Of a stretch of 64,000 nt of DNA, positions 49,746-59,611 are shown piece by piece (positions within the stretch are counted from its first letter, which is position 1; the number at the start of each line of letters is the position of its first letter). This DNA comes from an uncultured Reyranella sp. Lineage in GTDB: Bacteria; Pseudomonadota; Alphaproteobacteria; Reyranellales; Reyranellaceae. Under the pieces are notes generated by a model. That model was not told the DNA's origin, did no database searches, and worked only from the letters and a program-made list of their open reading frames with translations. The stretch lies in NCBI RefSeq assembly GCF_945957355.1, contig NZ_CAMFKM010000001.1, positions 372,001-436,000 of the forward strand, in the 5' to 3' direction. The position numbers and the translations under genes are program-made.

Positions 49746-50495
49746 TCAATGAAACACCCGCCCCGAGTCGATCACCAGCGTCTGGCCGGTCGTGCTGTTG
49801 GTCCGGCACATGGTGACGACCTGGTCGGCGCAGTCGTCCTTGTCGGCGGGCTTGCCGAGCAGCGAGGCGCTGGCGTTCTTGGCGACCACCTCGGGGCGCA
49901 GGTTGGCGGTGGCGCGGGTGCCTTCGAGCAGGCCGGGGGCGACGCAGTTCACCAGCACCTCGGGCGCCAGCGCGACCGCCATGCACTTGGTGAGATGGAT
50001 GAGGCCCGCCTTCGAGACGGCGTAGGCGATCGAGGAGCCGGTGGGGCCCAGCCCCGCGACCGAGGCGATGTTGACGATGCGGCCTTCGCCCTGGCGCTTC
50101 ATCACGGGGCCAACCGCCTTGGTGAGCAGCATCGGGCCGGTCAGGTTGATGTCGATGATCTTCGTCCATTCCTCGTAGGTGAGGCCGTCGAGATCGGTGA
50201 AGGGGATCGACTTGTTGTAGGCCGCGTCGTTCACGAGGATGTCGAGCCGGCCGAAGCGCTTCACCACGTCGTCGACCAGCCGGTCGACCTGATCGCGCTG
50301 GGTCACGTCGCAGGCGAAGGCGGCGGCGCTGACCTGATGCCGTTCGAGGTCGCGCGCGACGCCCTCGGCCTGGTCCCCGCTCCTGGCGTAGACGACGGCG
50401 ATGTGGCAGCCCTCGGCCGCCAGCGCGTGACAGATGCGCTGGCCCAGCCCGCCATTGCCGCCGGTGACGACGGCCACCTTTCCCTTGAGATCCAT
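49746..50495 (-). CDS. SDR family oxidoreductase
   Basis: 249 residues. The cofactor motif VAVVTGGNGGLGQRI at 8-22, Asn in LVNDAAYNKS, Ser in VNIASVAGLG and Tyr/Lys in AYAVSKAGLI give a complete classical SDR tetrad. The C-terminal LVIDSGRVFH ends like many fatty-acid/3-oxoacyl-type SDRs. Substrate unknown. GGGGGAAACGG precedes ATG 50495. It faces the aminotransferase gene divergently, about 97 bases away. Confidence 0.92.
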   Translation of the reverse strand: MDLKGKVAVVTGGNGGLGQRICHALAAEGCHIAVVYARSGDQAEGVARDLERHQVSAAAFACDVTQRDQVDRLVDDVVKRFGRLDILVNDAAYNKSIPFTDLDGLTYEEWTKIIDINLTGPMLLTKAVGPVMKRQGEGRIVNIASVAGLGPTGSSIAYAVSKAGLIHLTKCMAVALAPEVLVNCVAPGLLEGTRATANLRPEVVAKNASASLLGKPADKDDCADQVVTMCRTNSTTGQTLVIDSGRVFH

Positions 50496-50592
50496 CCGTT
50501 TCCCCCGTGGCTGCCTTGCGACCCGTGCCGGGTGCAGGCTCTCGTTCGTGCGGTATATATAGGCCAGTTCACAGCGTAGCGGAGCCCGTTCG

Positions 50593-51810
50593 ATGTCCCT
50601 CACAGCCGACCAGAAATTGCGACAGCGCGCCCAGCAGGTCATTCCCGGCGGCATGTACGGGCACCTGCGCAGCGACCGGCTGCCCGAGGGCTATCCGCAG
50701 TTCTTCGAACGCGGCGAGGGCTGTCACCTGTGGGACGTGAACGGCAAGCGCTACGTCGACTTCATGTGCAGCTGGGGCCCGATCGTGGTCGGCCACGGCA
50801 ATCCGGTGGTGGCCGAGGCCGTCGCGCGCCAGATGGCGGCGGGCGACTGCCTGAACGGCCCGTCGGAGCGGCTGGTCGAGCTGGCCGAGCGGCTGGTCGG
50901 CTTGATCCCGCATGCCGACTGGGCGCTGTTCGGCAAGAACGGCACCGACGCCACCACGACCTGCGTGACCCTGGCGCGCGCCGCCTCGGGCAAGCGCAAG
51001 ATCCTGGTGGCCGAGGGCGCCTATCACGGCGCCATCCCGTGGTGCACGCCGAACCCGTACGGTGTGACGCCCGAGGATCGCGCCCACATGCTCACCTTCA
51101 AGTTCAACGATACCGGCAGCTTGGAGAGCGCCGTGCAGCGCGCCGGCGACGACCTCGCGGGCATCGTCGTCTCCGCCTTCAAGCACGATTTCGGCAAGGA
51201 CCAGGAGATGCCGGACGCGGCCTTCGCCCGCCGCGCCCGCGAACTGTGCGACGCCAACGACGCGGCGCTGATCGTCGACGACGTGCGCGCCGGCTTCCGC
51301 CTCACGATGCGCGGCAGCTGGGACCTGGTGGGCGTGCAGCCCGACCTCAGCGCCTGGAGCAAGGCGATCGCCAACGGCCATGCGCTGGCCGCCGTCACCG
51401 GCAACGACCGCTACCGCGACGCCGCGTCGAAGCTCTACGTCACCGGCTCGTTCTGGTGCAGCGCCGTGTCGATGGCGGCGGCACTGGCGACGCTCGACGT
51501 GCTGGAGAGCGTCGACGGGCCGGCGCACATGCGCGCCATGGGCCAGCGGCTGCGCGACGGCATCGCGGCGCAGTCGGCCGAGTTCGGCATCGGCGTGCGC
51601 CAGAGCGGCCCGCCGCAGATGCCGACGGTGCTGTTCGACAACGATCCCGACTGCGAGAAGGGCAACTTCTTCACCCTGGAGGCGCTGAAGCACGGCGCCT
51701 ACCTGCACCCGCGCCACAACATGTTCCTGTCGACCGCCCACACCGAAGCCGACATCGACTTCGCACTTGAGGCGACCCGCAAGGCGTTCGCGGCGCTGGC
51801 GGCGCGGTAG
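50593..51810 (+). CDS. Class III aminotransferase (glutamate-1-semialdehyde aminomutase-like)
   Basis: 405 residues. Near the start KRYVDFMCSWGPIVVGHGNP; PLP Lys in LSAWSKAIANGHALAAVTGN; the Asp of LIVDDVRAGFRL. The closest pattern is the glutamate-1-semialdehyde 2,1-aminomutase-like group, which includes many non-hemL aminotransferases. Since the true hemL context is absent, a role outside haem synthesis is likely. R1 copy 3 starts 9 bases after the stop. Confidence 0.9.
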   Translation: MSLTADQKLRQRAQQVIPGGMYGHLRSDRLPEGYPQFFERGEGCHLWDVNGKRYVDFMCSWGPIVVGHGNPVVAEAVARQMAAGDCLNGPSERLVELAERLVGLIPHADWALFGKNGTDATTTCVTLARAASGKRKILVAEGAYHGAIPWCTPNPYGVTPEDRAHMLTFKFNDTGSLESAVQRAGDDLAGIVVSAFKHDFGKDQEMPDAAFARRARELCDANDAALIVDDVRAGFRLTMRGSWDLVGVQPDLSAWSKAIANGHALAAVTGNDRYRDAASKLYVTGSFWCSAVSMAAALATLDVLESVDGPAHMRAMGQRLRDGIAAQSAEFGIGVRQSGPPQMPTVLFDNDPDCEKGNFFTLEALKHGAYLHPRHNMFLSTAHTEADIDFALEATRKAFAALAAR

Positions 51811-51819
51811 GTCTTCATT

Positions 51820-51894
51820 GGAGCGCGCCACTCCAGTGGCGCTCAAGCGTCGTTGATGAAGCGAGGGATGAGCGCCACTGGAGTGGCGCGCTCC
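51820..51894. repeat. R1 palindromic repeat, copy 3
   Basis: Same arms as the other copies with a longer spacer of about 27 bases between them (AAGCGTCGTTGATGAAGCGA type). Lies between convergent aminotransferase and GH25 genes. Confidence 0.95.
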
Positions 51895-51938
51895 AGGGGT
51901 CATGAGCTTCGTGTGATCGCTCTTCCTTCGGCGCTCCC

Positions 51939-51990
51939 GGACATCGCTCCGCGATGTCCTGACGCTCAGGAGGCCGAGCGAGGCTCGGCC
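51939..51990. terminator. Two adjacent GC-rich hairpins
   Basis: GGACATCGC-TCC-GCGATGTCC (51939-51959) and GGCCGAGC-GAG-GCTCGGCC (51972-51990), the second touching the last base of the GH25 gene. No U-run follows either. They may act as factor-dependent termination or be another palindrome family. Confidence 0.5.
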
Positions 51991-52790
51991 TACCGCCCGC
52001 CGTTCTTCCACCAGCGGGTCAGGCTGGCGGCGTCGCCGTTGTACATGTTGCGGTCGCAGTGGCCGACGCCCTCGACGTGGCGCGGTTCGCTGCCGTAGGC
52101 GAAGTTCTGGGCGGTCTCGTCGGCGACGTACTGCCAGAGCTTCCAGCCGCGGGTCGCCCACGCGATGGGAAGGCGCGGCTCCTCGCGATAATCGGCCAGC
52201 CACAGGTCGCAGCGCGCCAGGATCGAGCCCGGCCGCACACTGGCGCCGAGGCTGATGCGGCGACGGCCGTAGATCTCGCCATCGGCCCACGAGGGATGGG
52301 TGTAGAGCATCGGCAGGCGGCCGGTGGCCTTCTGCACGGCCAGCACGAAGGCCTCGGCCTGGTCGAGCCGCATCGTGTTGCGCGGGTTGGCGTCGTTCGG
52401 CTCGAGGTCGAGCGCCATCACGGTCTGCGGCCCGGGCTGGCAGGCCGACAGGAACGCGTCCGCCTGCCGCTCACCCGAATACTGGCGCGTGCCGAAATGG
52501 TAGCCACCCCACAGCAGGCCCGCCGCCTCGGCCTGGCGCCGCCGCGGCGTATAGGACGGATCGAACCAGTCGCCGCCCTCGGTCACCTTGTGGATCACGG
52601 CCAGGATGTTGCTGCGGCGGACCGCGGCGAAGCTGGTGACCGTGACGTTGTGGCTGATGTCGATCACGGCATCGAGGCCGGGCCGCGTCTGGCCGGGGGC
52701 ATAGGCCACAGGCTGGGTCGGCTGGCCGCCGCACCCGGCCAGCGCCGGCAGGGCAAGACCGCCCGCCAGCATGCTTCTCCGTGAGATCAT
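51990..52790 (-). CDS. GH25-type lysozyme-like lipoprotein
   Basis: 266 residues. The N-terminus has both a Tat-like SRRSML and a lipobox LPALAGC, so it is probably a Tat-exported lipoprotein. DAVIDISHN opens the GH25 domain, and ALDLEPN carries the DxE catalytic pair. Then GYHFGTRQY and KLWQYV complete the pattern. It would cleave peptidoglycan muramyl bonds. The gene starts 13 bases after the small protein gene's stop in the minus direction. Confidence 0.88.
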   Translation of the reverse strand: MISRRSMLAGGLALPALAGCGGQPTQPVAYAPGQTRPGLDAVIDISHNVTVTSFAAVRRSNILAVIHKVTEGGDWFDPSYTPRRRQAEAAGLLWGGYHFGTRQYSGERQADAFLSACQPGPQTVMALDLEPNDANPRNTMRLDQAEAFVLAVQKATGRLPMLYTHPSWADGEIYGRRRISLGASVRPGSILARCDLWLADYREEPRLPIAWATRGWKLWQYVADETAQNFAYGSEPRHVEGVGHCDRNMYNGDAASLTRWWKNGGR

Positions 52791-52803
52791 CGAGGGGGAG
52801 TTC

Positions 52804-53247
52804 CTACTTCGCTTTCTTCAGCACGTTCGTGGCGGCGACGGAAACGCCGGCGCGGTTCTCAGTATAGAAGAGTTCGAGCGTGCCGTCGTCGAGCAAGGTG
52901 CCTTCGATGGCCGAACCGCCCTGCCCGATCATGCGCACGCGCTTCCCGTCCGATCCGATGACGCCAATGATCGGCTCGGCCTTCGACTCCGAGGACAGCG
53001 TGCCCCAGAACCGTCCCTCGTCCTGCCCGTCGATCTTCACCGTGATCTTCAGCTCGACCAGGCGGTTGCCGTCGACGATCGTCGCCGGCGCGGTCACCGG
53101 GAAGTGAGCCGGCAGGCCGCTCACGATGCTCTTGTTGGTGCCCGTCCAGGTGCCCGTCATGTCCGGCCCGGCCGGCTGGGCGACCGCGATGCCGGCGGCA
53201 CAGGCGAGGGAAAGGCCGAGGGGAAGCAGGAGGGTGGCACCACGCAT
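52804..53247 (-). CDS. Small exported hypothetical protein
   Basis: 147 residues. Signal peptide (RGATLLLPLGLSLACAAGI) ending AVA, then a beta-rich domain starting DMTGTWTGTNKS, with GSDGKRVRMIGQGGSAIEG and TLELFYTENRAG. The pattern recalls small lipocalin-like or avidin-like barrels but I do not claim it. AAGGA precedes ATG 53247. Upstream of GH25 on the same strand and perhaps in the same transcript. Confidence 0.75.
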   Translation of the reverse strand: MRGATLLLPLGLSLACAAGIAVAQPAGPDMTGTWTGTNKSIVSGLPAHFPVTAPATIVDGNRLVELKITVKIDGQDEGRFWGTLSSESKAEPIIGVIGSDGKRVRMIGQGGSAIEGTLLDDGTLELFYTENRAGVSVAATNVLKKAK

Positions 53248-53364
53248 GGCTTTTTCCTTCAAGGTTGTCGGGGGCCGCATCATGCCCAAACATCGGCCCG
53301 CGTAAAGCCGGGCCATCGTCGCGGCGGTCGACAGGCGGAGCGGCCGCGCGCCATACTGGCCGCA

Positions 53365-54960
53365 ATGGAATACGACTATATCGTCGTCGGCGCCGGTTCG
53401 GCGGGCGCCGTCGTCGCCAACAGGCTGTCGGCCGACCCGCGCCACAAGGTGCTGCTGCTCGAAGCCGGCCCCGCCGATCATCCCTGGACACGCATCCCCG
53501 TCGGCTATTCGCGGTTGATCACCAACCCGGCCGTCAACTGGCTCTACAGTTCCGAACCCGAGCCCAGCACCAACGGCCGCCGCATCCCGGTGCCGCGCGG
53601 AAAACTGCTGGGCGGCTCCAGCGCCATCAACGGCCTCGCCTTCGTGCGCGGCCAGGCGCAGGACTTCGACACCTGGGCGCAGATGGGCAACCAGGGCTGG
53701 GCCTACGAGGACGTGCTCCCCTTCTTCAAGCGCATGGAGAGCTACGAGGAGGGCGACGAGCGCTTCCGCGGGCGCTCCGGCCCGCTGAAGGTGACCAATC
53801 CGCCGCCGCTCAATCCGCTCTATGCCACGGTGATCAAGGCGGCCGGCGAGGTCGGGATCCGGCACAACCCCGATTACAACGGGGCGAAGCAGGACGGCAT
53901 CGCCATGAGCCAGGCCACGATCGCCTCGGGCTGGCGCATGAGCACGGCCCGCTGCTACCTCGATCCGGCCCGGCGGCGCCCCAACCTGCGCATCGAGACC
54001 GGGGCGCTCGCCGAGAGGCTGCTGCTCGACGGCAGGCGCTGCACCGGGGTGCGCTATTCGGTGGCCGGCGAAGCGCGCGAGGCACGGGCCGCGCGCGCCG
54101 TCGTGGTGAGCGGCGGATCGATCAACTCGCCGCAGCTCCTCGAACTGTCGGGCATCGGCCAGCCGGACCGGCTGCGCGCGCTGGGCATCGAGGTGCGGCA
54201 TGCGCTGCCCGGCGTCGGCGAGAACCTGCGCGAGCATTATGCGCCGCGCACGCGATGGACCATCGGCAGGCGCGGCGTCACCTTCAACGATCGCGGGCGC
54301 GGCCTCGGCCTCGTGCACCAGGCGCTGCGCTGGGCGCTCAACCGCGACAGTCTTCTCTCGATGGTGGGCGCGCCGCTGCGCGCCTTCGTGCGCTCGCGCG
54401 ACGGGCTCGCGGCGCCCGACCTGCTGCTGGGCTGGGTGCCGATGTTCACCGAGCCCGGCCCGCGCGGGCCGCGCATCGCGCGGCAGTCGGGCGTCTCCTG
54501 CTACGCCCATCCGATGCGGCCCGAAAGCAAGGGCACCATCCACATCGTCTCCGCCGATCCGAAGCGGGCACCAGAGATCCGCTACAATTTCCTCTCGGCC
54601 CCGGTCGACGGCGAACTGACCGTGCGCGCCGTGCGCATCGCCCGCGCCATCATGACGGCGCCCGCCATGGCGCCGCTGCAGGTGACCGAGATCGCGCCCG
54701 GGCCGAACGGCAACAGCGACGAGGAGATCCTCGACTGGGTGCGCCAGGCCGCCGAGACGACCTATCATCCGGTCGGCACCTGCAAGATGGGCTCCGACCC
54801 GATGGCCGTGGTCGATGCGCGACTGCGCATGCACGGCATCGAGGGGCTCCGGGTCGCCGACGCCTCGATCATGCCGACGCTCACCTCGGGCAACACCAAC
54901 GCACCCTCGATCATGATCGGCGAGAAGGCGGCGGAGATGGTGATGAGGGATACGGCTTAG
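53365..54960 (+). CDS. GMC family FAD oxidoreductase
   Basis: 531 residues. The FAD-binding motif [18 protein letters not shown] (residues 4-21), the GMC signature [19 protein letters not shown] and [19 protein letters not shown], and the catalytic region [11 protein letters not shown] with the active-site His are all there. It oxidises an alcohol, such as choline or a long-chain alcohol; which is unknown. Divergent from the small exported protein, with about 117 bases between starts. R2 copy 3 follows 26 bases after the stop. Confidence 0.93.
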   Translation: MEYDYIVVGAGSAGAVVANRLSADPRHKVLLLEAGPADHPWTRIPVGYSRLITNPAVNWLYSSEPEPSTNGRRIPVPRGKLLGGSSAINGLAFVRGQAQDFDTWAQMGNQGWAYEDVLPFFKRMESYEEGDERFRGRSGPLKVTNPPPLNPLYATVIKAAGEVGIRHNPDYNGAKQDGIAMSQATIASGWRMSTARCYLDPARRRPNLRIETGALAERLLLDGRRCTGVRYSVAGEAREARAARAVVVSGGSINSPQLLELSGIGQPDRLRALGIEVRHALPGVGENLREHYAPRTRWTIGRRGVTFNDRGRGLGLVHQALRWALNRDSLLSMVGAPLRAFVRSRDGLAAPDLLLGWVPMFTEPGPRGPRIARQSGVSCYAHPMRPESKGTIHIVSADPKRAPEIRYNFLSAPVDGELTVRAVRIARAIMTAPAMAPLQVTEIAPGPNGNSDEEILDWVRQAAETTYHPVGTCKMGSDPMAVVDARLRMHGIEGLRVADASIMPTLTSGNTNAPSIMIGEKAAEMVMRDTA

Positions 54961-54986
54961 GGTCTTTCCGCCTCATAGCCGCACTG

Positions 54987-55094
54987 ACCTCATCCTGAGG
55001 AGGCTGCGCAGCAGCCGTCTCGAAGGATGGGCAACAGACGGAGTGCTCGTGCCCATCCTTCGAGACGGCCCTTCGGGCCTCCTCAGGATGAGGT
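54987..55094. repeat. R2 two-arm palindrome, gene-free copy
   Basis: ACCTCATCCTGAGGAG...GAAGGATGGGCA, then 16 bases, then GCCCATCCTTCGAGACG...CTCAGGATGAGGT. Left inner stem GGCTGC-GCA-GCAGCC; right inner stem GGCCC-TTC-GGGCC. Confidence 0.95.
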
Positions 55095-55128
55095 CGGTGC
55101 TGGTGATCTTGTCGGGCACGAAAAGACC

Positions 55129-56439
55129 TCAACGCCCGCGGAACGCGCGCGCGATCTGGTCGCTCAGAGGCTTCACCAGGAACGACGCGACCGTGCGCGG
55201 CGTGGTCTGGATGAAGGCTTCGACCGGCATGCCGGCCAGCAATTGCAATCCCCCGAGCCGGGCGAGCTCGCCCTCGGAAACGCGGATGCGCACCGAGTAG
55301 TAAGGCTCCGTCGCCTTGTCTTCCTGCGTCACGTCGGCGCCGATATGGATCACCTCGCCATTGACCTCGGGCGTCGTGCGCTGGTTGAAGGCGGCGAAGC
55401 GCAGGACGGCGTGCTGGCCGACATGGATCTGGTCGATGTCCTGCGGCGCCACCTTGGCATCGACGATCAGATCGTCGGAGTCCGGCACGATCAGCATCAG
55501 CGGTTCGCCGGCCTGGACGACGCCGCCCACCGTATGGACGTTGCGCTGGAACACCTTGCCGTCCTGCGGCGCCACAAGATCGATGCGCTTCAGCTGGTCC
55601 TCGGCCGAGACGCGGCGCTCCGTCATCTCCGACTTCTTGGCGCGGATCTCGGCCAGTTCCTTGCCGACCTCGGTGCTGAGATCCTGGTCGATCTGGTGGA
55701 TCTTGAGTTCGAGCTCGGCGATGCGGCCACGGCTCTGCGCCAGCGAGGCGACGAGCGACGAGCGTTCGCCTTCCATGCGGGCCGAATCGCGCTCCAGGGT
55801 CGTGACCCGGCTGATCGGCACCAGGTTCTGCTTCCACAGCGTGCGCACGCCGTCCAGCTCCTGCGCGAGCAACGCCAGCTCCTTGCCCTTGGCGACTTCC
55901 TGCGCCTGGGTGCCGTCGATCTGGAGATTGAGCTGCTTGATCTGCTCCCGGAGCTGCGCCTTCTGGCCATCGCGCGCGGTGCGGCGCATCTCGAACAGCT
56001 TCTGCTCGCCGGTCATCAGCCGCGCGATCTCCGGATCGCTGGCCCGCGAGGTCAGTTCGGGCGGGAACTCCACGGTCCTGTCGTTGTCGCGCTCCGCCTC
56101 GAAGCGGGCCTGGCGGGCGGCCAGTTCGTCGAGCGACTTGGTCACGATCCCCAGATTCGCCTTGGCCTGCGTTCCGTCGAGCCGGACGACCACGTCCCCC
56201 TGCTTGACCCGGTCGCCCTCCTTGACCGGCAGCTCGCCGACGACGCCCCCGGTCGGGTGCTGGATCTTCTTGACGTTGGTGTCGACAACGAGCTTGCCGG
56301 GCGCGATCACGGCGCCGGACAATTGCGTGGTGACGGCCCACCCCCCGATCCCGAAGACGAGGACGAGGCAGGACACGACGCCGACCATCAGAGGCTTGCG
56401 GGTCATGGCCGGGATCGACACGGGCGGGTCCTGCTTCAT
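55129..56439 (-). CDS. Type I secretion membrane-fusion (HlyD family) protein
   Basis: 436 residues. One N-terminal membrane helix (GVVSCLVLVFGIGGWAVTT), a biotinyl-lipoyl-like half (AVIAPGKLVVDTNVKKIQH and VKEGDRVKQGDVVVRLDG), a long coiled-coil of about 180 residues, and a C-terminal beta domain (LVAPQDGKVFQRNVHTVGG, ending PVEAFIQTTPRTVASFLVKP). This is the PrtE/AprE-type adaptor. Its start overlaps the stop of the ABC gene (ATGA). The outer-membrane TolC partner is not in the window. Confidence 0.92.
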   Translation of the reverse strand: MKQDPPVSIPAMTRKPLMVGVVSCLVLVFGIGGWAVTTQLSGAVIAPGKLVVDTNVKKIQHPTGGVVGELPVKEGDRVKQGDVVVRLDGTQAKANLGIVTKSLDELAARQARFEAERDNDRTVEFPPELTSRASDPEIARLMTGEQKLFEMRRTARDGQKAQLREQIKQLNLQIDGTQAQEVAKGKELALLAQELDGVRTLWKQNLVPISRVTTLERDSARMEGERSSLVASLAQSRGRIAELELKIHQIDQDLSTEVGKELAEIRAKKSEMTERRVSAEDQLKRIDLVAPQDGKVFQRNVHTVGGVVQAGEPLMLIVPDSDDLIVDAKVAPQDIDQIHVGQHAVLRFAAFNQRTTPEVNGEVIHIGADVTQEDKATEPYYSVRIRVSEGELARLGGLQLLAGMPVEAFIQTTPRTVASFLVKPLSDQIARAFRGR

Positions 56440-58250
56440 GACGGCTCGCGCGCCCGCGCCGCCGGCGGCGACGGGACGGGTACGGCCGGCGACGGGACGG
56501 GCACGGGCTGGGCCCCGTTGGCCGGCCGGACTGGCCGGCCCGGTGGCGGCGCGGCCTTCAGCGTCTCCTTCAGGACGGCGTCCTTGGGACCGAAGGCGTG
56601 CTGCCGGCCGCCGCGCATCACCAGCAGCTGGTCGACGGCGGCGAGCGCGCTCGGCCGGTGGGCGACCACGATGGCGATGCCACCGCGGGCCCGCACCGAC
56701 ATGATGGCCTTGGTCAGGGCCTCCTCGCCGTCATGGTCGAGGCTGGAATTGGGTTCGTCGAGCACCACGAGGAAGGGGTCGCCGTAGAGCGCCCGCGCCA
56801 GGCCGACGCGCTGGCGCTGCCCGGCCGACAGCGCGGTGCCGCCCTCGCCCATCTCGGTCTCGTAACCGTTGGGCAGGCCGAGGATCAGCTCGTGGACGCC
56901 GGCGGCCTGCGCCGCCGCGATCACCTTCCTCGAGTCGGGCTCCGGTTCCAGGCGCGCGATGTTCTGGGCGACCGTGCCGGAGAACAGTTCCATGTCCTGC
57001 GGCAGGTAGCCGATATGCTCGCCCAGCGCCTCGGACGACCATTGGTCGAGCGTCGCCCCGTCGATCCGGACCTTGCCGTTGACGGGTCGCCAGACGCCGA
57101 CGAGGGTGCGGGCGAGCGACGACTTGCCGGATGCGCTGGGGCCGATGATGCCCAGCCCCTGGCCGGCCTTCAGGCCGAAGGCGATGTCGCGGGCGACCAG
57201 CATGTTCACGCCGGGAGGCGCAATGCTGACGGCTTCGACCGACAGCGTGGCCTTCGGCTTCGGCAGTGCCATGACCTCCCGGTCTTCGGGAATGCGGGCC
57301 AGCAGATTGTTGAGGCGGTGCCAGCTCTGGCGGGCCGACACGAAGACCCGCCACTGCGCGATCACCTGCTCGACCGGCGCCAGCGCCCGCGCCGAGAGGA
57401 TGGAGCCGGCGATGATGATGCCGGCCGTCGCCTGCTGCTTGATCACGAGGTAGGCCCCGACCGCCAGCACGGCGGACTGCAGCGCCATGCGCAGCGCGCG
57501 CGAGAAGCTGCCCATGCCGCCGGTGATGTCGCCGGCCCGCTGATGGGCCGCGACGTAGCGGCGTCCGTAATCCGCCCACTGGTGCGCGAACCGCCCAACC
57601 ATGCCCATGGCATGCAGCACTTCCGAATTGCGGCGGCTGGCTTCGGCCAGGCTGGTGCGCCGGCCGGAGAGCGACGAGACCTCGATCGAGGGCTGTCGGA
57701 CCTTGACCTCCGTGATGAAGGTGATGGCGACCAGGATGAGGGCGCCGACCGTCGCCGTGAGGCCGATCAGCGGATGGAACAGGTAGCAGATGCCGAGATA
57801 GAGCGGCATCCAGGGCAGGTCGAACAGCGCCGCGGGACCGGTGCCCGACATGAAGCCGCGGATCTGGTCTAGGTCGCGGATCGGCTCGAAGCCGTTCATC
57901 TGCGGCGCCCGCAGCGGCAGCTTGACCAGCAGGTGATAGACGCGCCGGTCCAGCGCCTCGGCAAACCCGCCGGCGATCCGGATCAGGACGCGGTTGCGGA
58001 CGATGTCGAGGATTGCCTGAAAACCGTAGAGGCCGAGCGCCAGGATGCAGAGCGCGACCAGGGTCGGCACGCTGCGGCTCGGCAGCACCCGGTCATAGAC
58101 CTGGAGCATGAAGAACGAGCCGGTGAGATAGAGAACGTTCAGGATGGCCGTGAACAAAGCCACGCCCATGTAGGACGTGCGGCAGGATCGAAGGACTTCC
58201 GCCAGTTCGGTCCGTGGCGATCCTGCGGCAGGTGTTGGGGCCCGGGTCAT
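56436..58250 (-). CDS. Type I secretion ABC transporter (PrtD/AprD type)
   Basis: 604 residues. Six membrane helices occupy about 35-320 and an ATPase domain follows: Walker A GIIGPSASGKSSLA, signature LSAGQRQRVGLARAL, Walker B FLVVLDEPNSSLD. There is no N-terminal C39 peptidase domain. A proline-rich tail (about 35 residues) is unusual. Together with HlyD it would secrete an unfolded protein, often an RTX protein, but none is recognised here. ATG 58250 lacks a good ribosome site. Divergent from glycosyltransferase. Confidence 0.92.
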   Translation of the reverse strand: MTRAPTPAAGSPRTELAEVLRSCRTSYMGVALFTAILNVLYLTGSFFMLQVYDRVLPSRSVPTLVALCILALGLYGFQAILDIVRNRVLIRIAGGFAEALDRRVYHLLVKLPLRAPQMNGFEPIRDLDQIRGFMSGTGPAALFDLPWMPLYLGICYLFHPLIGLTATVGALILVAITFITEVKVRQPSIEVSSLSGRRTSLAEASRRNSEVLHAMGMVGRFAHQWADYGRRYVAAHQRAGDITGGMGSFSRALRMALQSAVLAVGAYLVIKQQATAGIIIAGSILSARALAPVEQVIAQWRVFVSARQSWHRLNNLLARIPEDREVMALPKPKATLSVEAVSIAPPGVNMLVARDIAFGLKAGQGLGIIGPSASGKSSLARTLVGVWRPVNGKVRIDGATLDQWSSEALGEHIGYLPQDMELFSGTVAQNIARLEPEPDSRKVIAAAQAAGVHELILGLPNGYETEMGEGGTALSAGQRQRVGLARALYGDPFLVVLDEPNSSLDHDGEEALTKAIMSVRARGGIAIVVAHRPSALAAVDQLLVMRGGRQHAFGPKDAVLKETLKAAPPPGRPVRPANGAQPVPVPSPAVPVPSPPAARAREPS

Positions 58251-58524
58251 GCAGCTGTCACGTCCCTCATCGGCCGCCCTGCCGTCCCCGGACGGCGGGC
58301 CGGCGAGCCCACCTAGCATTGGCGAACGGCGGCTGTCTCTACCATTCGACTGCAAAAACCGCTTCTATTGGAGATTTCGCAGGCCTTCCGCATAGGGAAT
58401 GGCAGCCGATACTCCAGCGAGGGTGGCTTGAGGTTGCAGTGCACCCAATCGTCGACCATCTTCAGGCGCCGCATCTCCGTGCGATCGCCCCCAGAGTCCA
58501 ATCCAGCAGACGGAAACGGTCAAT

Positions 58525-59571
58525 ATGCCTTCAGCGCCCCCGGTCGGTGTGGTGATTGCCAACTACAACAACGGCGCCTTCGTGGGACGGGCGATCGAAT
58601 CGGTCGCCCGCCAGTCGTGCCGCAATCTTCGCACCATCGTCGTCGACGACGCCTCGACCGACAATTCGGACGAGGAAATCCGCAACTGCCTGTCGCGGCT
58701 CGGCGATTCGCGGTTCGACTATATCCGGCTCGAGACAAATGTCGGACAGACCGGCGCGATCAAGCGCGGCCTCTCCCGGCTGGACACGCCGTTCGTCGGT
58801 TTCCTCGACTCCGACGACATGTGGTACGAGAGCTTCATCGAGCGACATCTGTGCGTTCACATGAACGCCGATTTTCCCGTCGCTCTCACCTACTGCGATT
58901 CCCACATCGTCGACGGCGACGATCATCTGCTGGCCGGCACCGCCTGGTGGTTCGAGCAGGGCGCCTCGGCGAAGAAGGCTCTCGAAGCCGCCATCGTGCC
59001 GAAGATCGACGCGGCGACCGGCGAATTCGCCTTTCCGGCCAACGGCCGGCTGACCTTCCATCCGCACTGGACGCCGCTCAGCGCCACCAACAGCATGGCG
59101 AGCATGATGTTCCGCCGCAGCTTCGTGGACCTCGTGCTCGTCGTGCCGGACAACGATCTCAGGCTCTATCTCGACTATTACCTGTCGACCTTCGCGGTCC
59201 TGCTGACGGGCTCCATCGCCATCCACGACGCGCTCTATGCCTATCGCATGCACGGCGCCAACAAGCATTCGAACGCAGCGGTGATGGGCGGCAGCTACAA
59301 TTCCTCGACCAAGGACTGGGGCCCGATCAGCAATCACATCCTCCAGCTGGTCCAGCGCATCCTCGACGAACAGGCCTCCCCCATCCGGGCCGCTTTCGGT
59401 GACTGGCGTCATGCGAATTCGAAGGCGCTGGTAAAGCGCGCCCTGGAGGTCCGCTCGGACAGCAGCAAGGGCGCATGGCTCCGTTTCGTCGACGCATTGT
59501 CGATGAGAGCGCAGGCCCTGCTCGACAGCGGCCGTTCGGGTCTCGGCAGACAATTGCATCGCGGGCACTGA
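58525..59571 (+). CDS. Glycosyltransferase family 2
   Basis: 348 residues. The GT-A start VGVVIANYNNGAFVGRAIES and RTIVVDDASTDNSDEEI, with DxD-type residues in VGFLDSDDMWYESF. It transfers a sugar from a nucleotide donor; acceptor unknown. GGAAACGG precedes ATG 58525. Divergent from the type I secretion operon (274 bases apart) and convergent with GH5. Could serve surface polysaccharide assembly. Confidence 0.92.
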   Translation: MPSAPPVGVVIANYNNGAFVGRAIESVARQSCRNLRTIVVDDASTDNSDEEIRNCLSRLGDSRFDYIRLETNVGQTGAIKRGLSRLDTPFVGFLDSDDMWYESFIERHLCVHMNADFPVALTYCDSHIVDGDDHLLAGTAWWFEQGASAKKALEAAIVPKIDAATGEFAFPANGRLTFHPHWTPLSATNSMASMMFRRSFVDLVLVVPDNDLRLYLDYYLSTFAVLLTGSIAIHDALYAYRMHGANKHSNAAVMGGSYNSSTKDWGPISNHILQLVQRILDEQASPIRAAFGDWRHANSKALVKRALEVRSDSSKGAWLRFVDALSMRAQALLDSGRSGLGRQLHRGH

Positions 59572-59611
59572 CGGCGAAGGCCCGGCCGGCCGCGTGTCCT
59601 CGCGCCGCCTT

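Noticed and set aside
53248..54834. Minus-strand frame covering the GMC gene and joined to the small exported protein
   Set aside because: Only its last 147 codons look real (signal peptide, ribosome site); the rest is the reverse complement of the GMC oxidoreductase.
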